Source: Candidatus Lokiarchaeota archaeon (GTDB taxonomy: Archaea; Asgardarchaeota; Thorarchaeia; Thorarchaeales; Thorarchaeaceae). Taken from it: a DNA stretch of 49,511 bases. Positions 8,631-16,020 of this stretch are shown here, piece after piece; position 1 is the stretch's first letter; the number at the start of each line of letters is the position of its first letter. A model generated the notes under the pieces. The model saw nothing but the letters and a program-made list of their open reading frames with translations. It did no database searches and was not told where the DNA came from. The stretch is taken from assembly GCA_014730275.1 (NCBI GenBank), contig WJIL01000052.1, positions 1 through 49,511 of the forward strand, written 5' to 3'. The translations under genes were made by a program, and so were the position numbers.

Positions 8631-9137
8631 CTATTTGCGCTGCTGACGCTTCCACTCGTTGAGAGCTAGTTGCTTTGCCTTCTCTACTTCCCGAGTTGTG
8701 AAGTTTGCGTCTTGCATTTCAGCGGCTGCTTCAACAACATCGAACACTTCTTGTCTCTTAAGAGTTGGCAAGTCGTCAAGAATGGCCCTCATAGTCTCGG
8801 AATCTACGCCATGTTCAATCATATAATCTGCAAAATCACCAGTTGATACAGGAATGAAACCGGCTTCACTTGCTGGCTCTAGACCAATCTTGTTCATTTT
8901 GCTTTCGAACAATTCAGTAATGATATCCTGTCGAGAGCGGGTAACCGGAATATCTGGTTGATTTCCCTTTTTAATAACGGAATGCATATGCTTGACCTTC
9001 TGAATCGGTGATCGATCTGCAGGGCTAATCATCTTCTTCTTAGCAAAATAAAGAACAACAACTACTAGAACCAAAACAAGAGAGATGAGAAACATCGGTG
9101 AGCTCAAAAAATCTCCAAACGAATCAGGGAATTGCAT
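8631..9137 (-). CDS. Single-TM membrane protein with cytosolic helical domain
   Basis: A 168-residue protein of unknown function. It begins MQFPDSFGDFLSSPMFLISL, continues as one transmembrane helix ending LYFAKKK, then a mostly helical cytosolic part. ATG 9137 is preferred to TTG 9191. A TATA-like CTTAAAG at 9193-9199 (minus) would place transcription start near 9168, downstream of the TTG, and GAGGTC lies upstream of the ATG. The first 35 residues are clearly related to the complete 41-residue protein encoded just upstream at 9236-9361. By positive-inside logic the N-terminus faces out and the 130-residue tail is cytosolic. Confidence 0.8.
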   Translation of the reverse strand: MQFPDSFGDFLSSPMFLISLVLVLVVVVLYFAKKKMISPADRSPIQKVKHMHSVIKKGNQPDIPVTRSRQDIITELFESKMNKIGLEPASEAGFIPVSTGDFADYMIEHGVDSETMRAILDDLPTLKRQEVFDVVEAAAEMQDANFTTREVEKAKQLALNEWKRQQRK

Positions 9138-9189
9138 TCCTGTTTGACCTCGCAAATAGCTATTTCTACTAGCAACAGCAGTAAAGGTC

Positions 9190-9204
9190 AACTTTAAGGT
9201 TTCT
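9190..9204 (-). promoter_or_regulatory. TATA-like promoter, copy 1 of a duplicated element
   Basis: The plus-strand 15-mer AACTTTAAGGTTTCT is identical to the one at 9412-9426. Read on the minus strand it gives AGAAACCTTAAAGTT, about 53 bp before ATG 9137. The same spacing (51 bp) occurs at the paralogous gene, so the promoter was duplicated together with the coding start. Confidence 0.6.
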
Positions 9205-9235
9205 ACGAGCTTCCATTGTACTTTATCTAAGAATA

Positions 9236-9361
9236 CTAGTCATCTGAAAAATCAGGTGTTTTTCGAGCACAGTATAGGACAACAACTAGAAGAATCACAC
9301 CAAACAGGACTATCAACATTGGCGGCTCCAATAAGTCAGCAATCGCTTCAGGAAACTGCAT
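9236..9361 (-). CDS. 41-residue one-TM mini-protein, paralog of the downstream gene's N-terminus
   Basis: A very short gene: ATG 9361 to TAG 9236, 41 residues. It starts MQFPEAIADLLEPPMLIVLF, continues through a hydrophobic helix to LYCARK, and ends in an acidic tail PDFSDD. It aligns over its whole length with the first 35 residues of the neighbouring protein (MQFPDSFGDFLSSPMFLI... LYFAKK). A GAGGGTTGAG ribosome site precedes the ATG, and an identical copy of the neighbour's TATA element lies 51 bp upstream. These independent features make it a likely expressed gene. It could be a membrane partner or decoy of the longer paralog. Confidence 0.72.
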   Translation of the reverse strand: MQFPEAIADLLEPPMLIVLFGVILLVVVLYCARKTPDFSDD

Positions 9362-9411
9362 TATTCTCAACCCTCATAGGAACAAAGGTAAACATCCATA
9401 AACGAATATGG

Positions 9412-9426
9412 AACTTTAAGGTTTCT
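9412..9426 (-). promoter_or_regulatory. TATA-like promoter, copy 2 of a duplicated element
   Basis: Identical 15-mer to 9190-9204, located 51 bp upstream of ATG 9361. It also sits in the divergent spacer before larB. Confidence 0.55.
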
Positions 9427-9468
9427 CACTTTATGCAGTGAGGATATCAATAGGAATGAGTAAGAGTG

Positions 9469-10248
9469 ATGCACGAGGTTCGTGAAATTCTAGAGGCCCT
9501 ATCAGCTGGCAAAATCAATGTGAATGAGGCGGAAGAAAAACTCAAGAGGCTAGAATTGCGAAAAATTGGGAGCCTAGCTGTCATCGACCCAGGTCGAGAG
9601 CATAGAAGCGGGATTCCTGAAGTTGTTATGGCAGAAACAAAAACGAGCGAACAACTCGCGAAAATTATTCAGGGTATGTTGGAAGCAAAGAAGTTCGTGC
9701 TCACAACGAGAGCCTCAGAAGCACAAGTCGAATACTTGGAGGATTATCTGAAAGATTTCGAATTCGATGTCAGAGGAGGAAACAACCACATAACTCTGCT
9801 AATTCATCATCCTGATTGGAAGCCCAAAAGGCGTGGCGGTACGATCGCAGTTATTACCGCAGGAACTTCGGATGAATTCTTCGCAGAAGAAGCAGAAGCC
9901 GTTGCAGAAGTAATGGGAGTCGAAGTACTGAGATTTCGTGATGTTGGCGTAGCTGGCATCCATCGGCTTATCGAACCTCTTGAACAGATAAGAGAGAAGG
10001 GCGTGGATGCAATCGTGGTATTTGCCGGAATGGAAGGGGCATTACCTACTGTTGTGGCTTCGTTAGTTGATATCCCAGTAATTGGTGTGCCTGTGCCCAT
10101 TGGATACGGGCATGGCGGGAATGGTGAGACCGCTCTATCATCCATGCTTCAATCTTGCGCTCCGGGATTAGCAGTTGTGAATATCGGAAATGGTCTTGGC
10201 GGCGGTGGAATTGCGGCACTTATTGCTCTGAGAGCATCATATGAGTGA
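9469..10248 (+). CDS. larB: LarB, pyridinium-3,5-biscarboxylic acid mononucleotide synthase
   Basis: LarB carboxylates nicotinic acid adenine dinucleotide, the first step in making the nickel-pincer nucleotide cofactor of lactate racemase-type enzymes. The 259-residue protein has an N-terminal helical segment with VREILEALSAGKINVNEAEE and then the PurE-like domain. That domain includes VITAGTSDEFFAEEAEA, VFAGMEGALPTVVASLVDIP, GVPVPIGYGHGGNGETAL and the glycine-rich NIGNGLGGGGIAAL. All are family hallmarks and the length is normal. ATG 9469 directly follows an in-frame GTG at 9466. The partners LarC and LarE are not in this window; the PP-loop protein at 16021 resembles a KH-containing family rather than LarE. 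It converges on the M20 gene with a 24-bp gap. Confidence 0.93.
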   Translation: MHEVREILEALSAGKINVNEAEEKLKRLELRKIGSLAVIDPGREHRSGIPEVVMAETKTSEQLAKIIQGMLEAKKFVLTTRASEAQVEYLEDYLKDFEFDVRGGNNHITLLIHHPDWKPKRRGGTIAVITAGTSDEFFAEEAEAVAEVMGVEVLRFRDVGVAGIHRLIEPLEQIREKGVDAIVVFAGMEGALPTVVASLVDIPVIGVPVPIGYGHGGNGETALSSMLQSCAPGLAVVNIGNGLGGGGIAALIALRASYE

Positions 10249-10272
10249 CAAAGGCACTCCAATATGTGGCAG

Positions 10273-11412
10273 TCAGCGGTTTTCATCAAAATGGCGTGCA
10301 ATCTTGAGATAGATATCAACCGAATCGAGCAATTGGTCAATTTCTATGTACTCGTCAGGTTGATGTGCCTGTTCTATCGATCCAGCTCCACAGATGATAT
10401 TCATAATCCCCACCTCCGGCTGTAGGACTGAACAATCAGTTCCGTATGTAGCGGTAGCTATGTCAGGATGCCGTCCTGTAGTTTCAGATATAACCTTCTC
10501 TGCAATTTTCACTATTTCTGCATCATTTGGTGTAAGAACTGGTGGATGAGCATCAATGATTTCTATCTCGATGCTCTCCTCTAGACCTGCATCCTGTAAT
10601 CGTTCTTTCATGGATTGCAATATAGATTCAGAAGTCTGACCTTCAACTGTCCGCATGTCGATTTGGGCTTCACAATGTTCTGGAACAACATTGATTTTTG
10701 TGCCGCCTTCGATTACACCTATGTTAACTGTAGGCTTGCCCAGTAGTGATTCATCATATGCAAATTCTTCACCAGCAACGCTTTCTAGAGCTTCCATACA
10801 CAAGGAGATAGCATTGATTCCTTCTTGGGGCCTTGAACCATGAGCTGACTTTCCTTTTGCCATTATTCGGGTCCAGAAAGTCCCTTTTCCGCCCAAGAGA
10901 ATACCTAGGCTCGTTGGTTCAGCACATATGCCCCATTCAATACCTTCCAGGATACCACTCTCTGCAACTTGTTGGGCACCCCCAAGTCCAGCCTCTTCAT
11001 CCGATGTAGCAAGCATAACTAATGGTGTATCATGGTTCTCAGCTTTGTACTGAATCATTGTCTCAGCTAGGGCAGCTACTGGCCCCTTCATATCACACGC
11101 ACCACGGCCATAGAGACGGCCATCAGAAATCTGAGCTCCAAATGGATCATAGGACCAGTTATCTTCCGATCCAACCGGGACAGTATCCATATGGCCATGT
11201 AGCAGGAGATTTCCAAATTCACCATCATGTGTGGAGAAAACAAGATTTGGACGATTCTTATCGTTTCCAACTTCTTTAGCGTGAATGTCATACTGAGCAA
11301 GGTGGTTGCAGAGCACATCAGCAACTGCGCGTTCATTACCAGGTGGATTTTCACTATTAGTCGCCACGAGTTTTTCCAGAAGAGCAAGAATCCTCGAACG
11401 ATCAATCATCAT
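10273..11412 (-). CDS. M20-family deacylase (ArgE/DapE type)
   Basis: A zinc-dependent amidohydrolase of about 379 residues that removes an acyl group from an amino acid or similar amine. The metal-site motifs are present in order: HGHMDTVP, YGRGACDMKG, TSDEEAGLGG with the catalytic Glu pair, CAEPTS, and a C-terminal AHQPDE. The dimerisation (lid) domain sits in the middle, around AKGKSAHGSRPQEGINA. Substrate cannot be told between acetylornithine, succinyl-diaminopimelate or a general N-acyl amino acid. The start is a double ATG at 11412/11409. A TATA-like AGCTTTATG lies at about 11494-11502 (minus). It is the last of a same-strand run that includes two DapA-family fusions. Confidence 0.88.
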   Translation of the reverse strand: MMIDRSRILALLEKLVATNSENPPGNERAVADVLCNHLAQYDIHAKEVGNDKNRPNLVFSTHDGEFGNLLLHGHMDTVPVGSEDNWSYDPFGAQISDGRLYGRGACDMKGPVAALAETMIQYKAENHDTPLVMLATSDEEAGLGGAQQVAESGILEGIEWGICAEPTSLGILLGGKGTFWTRIMAKGKSAHGSRPQEGINAISLCMEALESVAGEEFAYDESLLGKPTVNIGVIEGGTKINVVPEHCEAQIDMRTVEGQTSESILQSMKERLQDAGLEESIEIEIIDAHPPVLTPNDAEIVKIAEKVISETTGRHPDIATATYGTDCSVLQPEVGIMNIICGAGSIEQAHQPDEYIEIDQLLDSVDIYLKIARHFDENR

Positions 11413-11660
11413 CTATCATCCAATTAAAACTCACAACATCTGATTAGGATTGTGAAAAAGCGAGCAAGAGCACAAAGAATACAAGAAATAGTTCATAAAG
11501 CTTCTCTAAGAATACGAGATGTGGCGGTCTATGACGTTGCAATTACCCCTGTATGAGCCGAAAGGCAATGATTATCCAAGAGCAGGCTGAGGCTTGCCAC
11601 ACCTTCTCTCATCTTACTCTTTAGATCAGGCTAGAAGAAAAAATCATACAATCCCAAATC

Positions 11661-11909
11661 TCATTCGAATCTCAGTTTGGAATCTGTGGAATCAGAAAGA
11701 ACTCCTTTATCAAGTCGATAGCTAACTTCACCCCCAATATCAGAAGTTGGTTTCGCTCGTACCTCATTACCGTTCCTTGTCAAAGAGACGCGGCCATAAT
11801 CGCTCTCAAGTACAATGCTTTCGCCATCTTCTAAGAATCCGTCCAAGCTATCGGAGCTAACTGACCGAATTAAGCCATCAAGCCATTTCTTATATTCTTC
11901 ATAGGTCAT
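11661..11909 (-). CDS. Small conserved-looking protein of unknown function
   Basis: An 82-residue protein beginning MTYEEYKKWLDGLIRSVSSD, followed by a beta-rich half (ESIVLESDYGRVSLTRNGNE). ATG 11909 is chosen over ATG 11975 because a CTTAAG TATA-like element at 11937-11942 would start transcription near 11912, giving an almost leaderless mRNA. No family is recognised. The helix-then-strands layout gives no functional clue. Confidence 0.6.
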   Translation of the reverse strand: MTYEEYKKWLDGLIRSVSSDSLDGFLEDGESIVLESDYGRVSLTRNGNEVRAKPTSDIGGEVSYRLDKGVLSDSTDSKLRFE

Positions 11910-12030
11910 GCTGATGCACCAAGATTTCGAGTCATGCTTAAGTGCTAATTCGTGGAGGTATTGCCGGAATGGCACTCAGATTTGCTAACCTGTGGATAGG
12001 GTACTCCATTATAATTGTAGTGTTCTCTGG

Positions 12031-13506
12031 TTAGGGGCTATAGGCAAAAGGATGTCGTGATGAATCCTTCTGTGCTACGACCTTAGAGATCTCGGGTCTT
12101 TGTTCAATGGCTCTCCTCAGGGCATGCCTGACCGCACGGAAGTTGTTTATGTGTACTCTCCGACGATTATTGGCGGTTGGATGAACAAAAGCATTGACTG
12201 CAATAACAAGATCCGGAACCAATTCCTCAGGTATGATCTGGTCGGTCACGGTTCGGGTAACCGCATCAGCAACTGCCTTCTCGGCTACATTGTAGACCAT
12301 ATCCTTGTGCGATTCATCAGTGATATTTACTGTTGGGGCAAAGACCGTAGTGGGTTGCAAGTCTTTGATTGTATTTGACTGATGGAACCCTTTCATGATT
12401 TTGTCTGCTGTTTCTAAAGCTTGTTTCATCGGGCCTGTTTTGATGCCCATCAACAAGTCCACGTGAGCAACCTCATGACCGCCACCACACAAAGACTCGC
12501 CATGCAACAGAGTCAGGTCTTCAACAACATCAGGAACAATTCCGACAGCCTTTGGATACTGTTCCGCAACTATTTCTCTATCACCCATTCGAAAGGCTAC
12601 AGGCCCCCTTGGAATTAGTTGCAGGTCCTCTAGGCAGGTCCTAAGCTCATCTAGGTCTTCGAAGCTGAATAGATCGCCCTCAAGAAGGGGTTTTCGAGCA
12701 TCACCCACGGTGATACCCATCATATTCAGAGCAGCCTTGACTGCAATTCCGCCACCCTTATTGACAAGTAGTCGAACCGTCTTCTGAATTGTCCTTTGAA
12801 CAACCTTTGCATCATTGAGATTACCACCCGACAAGGCATTTTGCATCTCAATGTAACGGTCGGGAAATATGTTGGCACTCATGAGTATAGCGCCATCACA
12901 ACCTGCTGCAAGAGCTGGAAATGCAACTTGATCATGACCAACAACTACTTGAAAATCATGAGGTCGTCTGAGCAGAATGCTGGTAAGGTTGACCAAGTCA
13001 CCACTGGAATCTTTCATTCCAGAAACCCCGTCTATTTCTCGCAACCCATCGACCAGCTTCCAGTCAAGCTTGACGCCAGTTACTTGTGGAATGTTGTACA
13101 AGAAGATGGGAATATCGCTGGCCTCTGCTATTTTCGAATAATGCTCGTAGATTTCCTTTGTGGAGGGTTTGAGGAAATAGGGGGTAACAACGAGGGCGGT
13201 GTCTGCACCCATTTCTGCCGCTCGTCTGGTGAGTCTTACTGCGTCAGCCGTATATGGGGCGCCAGTACCGGCCATAACACGAACTCTTCCGTTTGCTGTT
13301 TCACAAGCAATTCGAATAGCCTCCAGACGTTCATCGAAAGTCATGCTAGTGAATTCACCGGTAGTGCCGCAGGGGACAATTCCGGTAGCACCATGCCGAA
13401 TAACATGTTCGATTAGATCTTGGTACTGTGACTCGTTCACGCCAGTCTCGTCAAATGGTGTAACGAGAGCCGGATAGACGCCTTCAAATTTGAATTCGTT
13501 ACTCAT
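12031..13506 (-). CDS. DapA/NAL-family aldolase fused to formaldehyde-activating enzyme (Fae) domain, member 1
   Basis: A 491-residue fusion. Residues 1-300 are a DHDPS/N-acetylneuraminate-lyase TIM barrel with GTTGEF (47-52), catalytic Tyr137 in YNIP and Schiff-base Lys165 in GMKDSSGD. It is therefore expected to be a pyruvate-type aldolase. Residues 335-491 match Fae, which condenses formaldehyde with tetrahydromethanopterin. The opening GESLCGGGHEVAHVDLLMG carries the conserved EVAHxD histidine (H348). Later come AVADAV, PDLVIAVNAFVHPTA and the C-terminal HPFA (485-488). The Fae motif KPxTLMxPxxxxxxMRQAxxxxGPxQ is largely lost. The gene starts 4 bp after the stop of its paralog, with GGAGCTGAGAG as ribosome site, so the two are co-translated. 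The likely role is a formaldehyde-releasing or -fixing aldolase coupled to pterin C1 metabolism; this is inference. Confidence 0.85.
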   Translation of the reverse strand: MSNEFKFEGVYPALVTPFDETGVNESQYQDLIEHVIRHGATGIVPCGTTGEFTSMTFDERLEAIRIACETANGRVRVMAGTGAPYTADAVRLTRRAAEMGADTALVVTPYFLKPSTKEIYEHYSKIAEASDIPIFLYNIPQVTGVKLDWKLVDGLREIDGVSGMKDSSGDLVNLTSILLRRPHDFQVVVGHDQVAFPALAAGCDGAILMSANIFPDRYIEMQNALSGGNLNDAKVVQRTIQKTVRLLVNKGGGIAVKAALNMMGITVGDARKPLLEGDLFSFEDLDELRTCLEDLQLIPRGPVAFRMGDREIVAEQYPKAVGIVPDVVEDLTLLHGESLCGGGHEVAHVDLLMGIKTGPMKQALETADKIMKGFHQSNTIKDLQPTTVFAPTVNITDESHKDMVYNVAEKAVADAVTRTVTDQIIPEELVPDLVIAVNAFVHPTANNRRRVHINNFRAVRHALRRAIEQRPEISKVVAQKDSSRHPFAYSP

Positions 13507-13510
13507 TCTC

Positions 13511-14911
13511 TCAGCTCCAAATAGAATTCATTGCTTTGCCGACCACTTCTTCAGTAGTTGCAACTATTTTCCTACGATTACGAGAATCTAGGTCCACATC
13601 TAGCATCAGAATCATCAGAGTGTCACCAATTTGCTCTTCCTTTATGAAACCAGAATCTACAGCTGTTGCTATCGCCTTTGCAGCACCAGATTGAACAGGC
13701 CCGTAGAAGAGAGATGCTTGACGCATTGATTGGATTCCTCTTGCAGGGACCATCAATGAGCTTGGCCTAACTGCCAGATTTGGCTCTAGTATAACAGTAA
13801 GACCTTCATAACCCTGCTTGGGGGTAGTAAGTAGTCTGACGAATAGATCGCCAGCTATAGATTTTTTGTTCCCAGTTAGAACAGTAACCGATACTGTATC
13901 ACTTGCCTCGGTTGTGAGGTTACATTCCTCAAAATTGGGGTTATCAAAGCCAAGTTCGGTAGCTAGTTGACGTATATCAGGTTCCTTCTTGACTGGTTCT
14001 CTGGAAGGAGTATCTATGAGTGCTAGCTTTTCAAGTTCCAATCTTATTTCTTCCTTAAGTTCCCGCGTAAGGGTTCCTCCCGAGTCTAGAGGCATTCGGG
14101 AATAACCAGCTTCAATCCCCATCATCTTAAGGGCAGCTTTAACAGGGGGAGCTCCACCGTTCCGTGTGACTATTCTGGAAAGCGTTTGAACGTCCAATTG
14201 CCTTTGCCGTGCTTCGTCCAAATTGCCATTTTTGATATTGTCCATTATTTCAAGCCAGATGTGTGGCATGATATTTGCTGAAGCCATAATGGCGGCACTT
14301 GCCCCTGCAGAAACAGCTGAAAGAAAGCACTCGTCGTGACCAATGAGCACTGGGATTTTATCACCAACTTTCTGTATTAGCTCCATCGTATGGCCAATAT
14401 CACCACCGCTATCCTTTATGCCAACAATGTTGTCGAGGTCCGCCAGGTCTTGAACTATGTTGGATTGCAAAGTTCCAAGCGTACATTGCGGGATGTTGTA
14501 CATGATAATGGGAAGATTTCCCTCTCTTGCGATTTCCGCATAGTGATCATAGTATCCCTTATCACTTGGTCGTAGAAAGAAAGGCGACACAACTAGAGCT
14601 GCATCACAGCCCACATCAGCAGCATATTTTGTAAGCCGAATTGTGGCCTCCGTGCTATTCTCTCCAGTTCCTGCCACAACAGGAACCCGACCATCTACAT
14701 GCTCTACTGTTAGTTTGAGAAGCTTCTTTCTCTCTTCCGTCCGCATATAGACGAACTCGCCAGTAGTCCCAGCAGGAACTACCCCTGTAGCTCCTTTCTC
14801 AATAGTGTAATCGATTACCTGCTTGAGGCCTTCTTCATGTATATCGCCATGTCTAGTAAATGGCGTAACTAAGGCAGGCATCACTCCATGAGGAACGAAT
14901 CGTTTAGTCAC
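13511..14911 (-). CDS. DapA/NAL-family aldolase fused to divergent Fae-like domain, member 2
   Basis: A 466-residue paralog of the next gene with the same order. Residues 1-300 are the aldolase barrel, with GTTGEF (48-53), Tyr138 in YNIP and Lys166 in GIKDSGGD, all catalytic positions kept. Residues 338-466 are Fae-like. The N-terminal EVAHID motif is replaced by TVSVTVLTG, with no histidine, and the HPFA tail is missing. In contrast, LAVRPSSLMVPARGIQSMRQ and the following ASLFYGPVQSGAAKAI are very close to the central Fae consensus. It thus keeps the part its partner lost. The gene is first in a two-gene unit. The 89-bp spacer upstream contains an AT-rich TATA-like stretch near 14950-14980. 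Confidence 0.85.
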   Translation of the reverse strand: MTKRFVPHGVMPALVTPFTRHGDIHEEGLKQVIDYTIEKGATGVVPAGTTGEFVYMRTEERKKLLKLTVEHVDGRVPVVAGTGENSTEATIRLTKYAADVGCDAALVVSPFFLRPSDKGYYDHYAEIAREGNLPIIMYNIPQCTLGTLQSNIVQDLADLDNIVGIKDSGGDIGHTMELIQKVGDKIPVLIGHDECFLSAVSAGASAAIMASANIMPHIWLEIMDNIKNGNLDEARQRQLDVQTLSRIVTRNGGAPPVKAALKMMGIEAGYSRMPLDSGGTLTRELKEEIRLELEKLALIDTPSREPVKKEPDIRQLATELGFDNPNFEECNLTTEASDTVSVTVLTGNKKSIAGDLFVRLLTTPKQGYEGLTVILEPNLAVRPSSLMVPARGIQSMRQASLFYGPVQSGAAKAIATAVDSGFIKEEQIGDTLMILMLDVDLDSRNRRKIVATTEEVVGKAMNSIWS

Positions 14912-15000
14912 AGGAAATAGCCACCACGCTTCTCCCCCGAGCTAGTCCGTATATAGGTTTCCATCACAAAAATAACATAAAAACAGAAGTTATAGCTAGA

Positions 15001-15948
15001 TTAGTGACTATTCACATACCAAATACTCTCTTCTTGATAAATCAATCCCGCCTTTTCTAGACTTCTAAGTCCTACGAGAACAGTTGTCGGTAATAGGGGT
15101 TTCATTTCCTTCGGGTATGGCACCGAGTTGGATTTGGTAATATCAAATACAAGCTGTTCAATGTCTGCTTCTCCTCGAATCTTGAGATGTTCTAGAAGAC
15201 AGTTCTGGAACGCTATTACGCCTTCTAGGGTCTCTCCGATTTGTACGTTCACATCGTCGAAAAGATGTGGTATATCGTGAGTAGGAAGAAGAAAATCAAT
15301 ATCCAAATCCCTGATTTTCTCTAGAGCACTCCTCTTGGAAATCAGATTTCCAGATAAATCAACGTAGAACTTCCGGGGATTATGAGGGAAATTGTTTATC
15401 TCATCTCCACAGAACAGCGTTTTTCGATCGGGATCATAAAATACGCAGTGACCTGCAGAATGCCCACCAGTATGTAGTGTTTGGAGTTCGTGATTGCCAA
15501 AACGCACCAAATCTCCATCGGTGATGATTCTATCCGGTTCCAAACCATCGTAGTTGACTCGCAACGGTCCTTTTTCAAATTTCATGACAATTCGGTCTGA
15601 AAGAGTCATTTTCAAACGCGATTTGGTGAACATGGCGGGGTCTCGAAGGAGAGGAGCATCTTGTTCATGAATAATCACAGAGGCTCTAGTGCGTTTCTTG
15701 ATGTTTTTCACTCCACCGACATGATCAGGATGAGCATGAGTACAAAGGATAGCTTTGACATCCTCAGAGGGTTGCAATCCAATATTTCTGATAGCCGCGA
15801 GTATTTTCTCACCAGGACTGCCAGCCGTGCCGGGATCAACTATCAAACACTCATCTTCAGCTGCAAGCAGATAAGCAGACAAGTAGCCATATTCCCCTAC
15901 ATAGTCGCCTTCTATTCTATAGACGTCAGGGAGTATCTCGGAAATCAT
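15001..15948 (-). CDS. Metallo-beta-lactamase-fold hydrolase with C-terminal winged helix
   Basis: A 315-residue soluble hydrolase. Metal ligands are THAHPDHVGG (H71, H73, D75, H76), HTGGHSAGH (H164 and/or H168), GDE (D183) and a later PTHD. The C-terminal 80 residues form a small helical/winged-helix domain, as in LACTB2 and glyoxalase-II-like proteins. Substrate is unknown; thioesters, nucleic acids and lactones are all used by relatives. ATG 15948 is within a few bases of the transcription start predicted from the shared CTTAAG element at 15976-15981, so the mRNA may be nearly leaderless. It lies 89 bp upstream of the aldolase-Fae pair on the same strand. A role in the same pathway is possible but unproven. 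Confidence 0.88.
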   Translation of the reverse strand: MISEILPDVYRIEGDYVGEYGYLSAYLLAAEDECLIVDPGTAGSPGEKILAAIRNIGLQPSEDVKAILCTHAHPDHVGGVKNIKKRTRASVIIHEQDAPLLRDPAMFTKSRLKMTLSDRIVMKFEKGPLRVNYDGLEPDRIITDGDLVRFGNHELQTLHTGGHSAGHCVFYDPDRKTLFCGDEINNFPHNPRKFYVDLSGNLISKRSALEKIRDLDIDFLLPTHDIPHLFDDVNVQIGETLEGVIAFQNCLLEHLKIRGEADIEQLVFDITKSNSVPYPKEMKPLLPTTVLVGLRSLEKAGLIYQEESIWYVNSH

Positions 15949-15975
15949 TTTGCATTATGATACTCGACCTAGCAA

Positions 15976-15981
15976 CTTAAG
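15976..15981. promoter_or_regulatory. Palindromic TATA element shared by divergent genes
   Basis: CTTAAG lies at equal functional distance from both genes. Adding about 27 bp predicts starts near 15952 (minus, ATG 15948) and 16005 (plus, ATG 16021 with GGGTGG at 16007-16012). Confidence 0.5.
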
Positions 15982-16020
15982 ATGGTATCGACCCTGTTGC
16001 TATAATGGGTGGCCCGTTCA

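Noticed and set aside
12796-13416. Plus-strand open frame of 206 codons
   Set aside because: It lies antisense within the DapA-Fae coding sequence and has no domain or promoter of its own.
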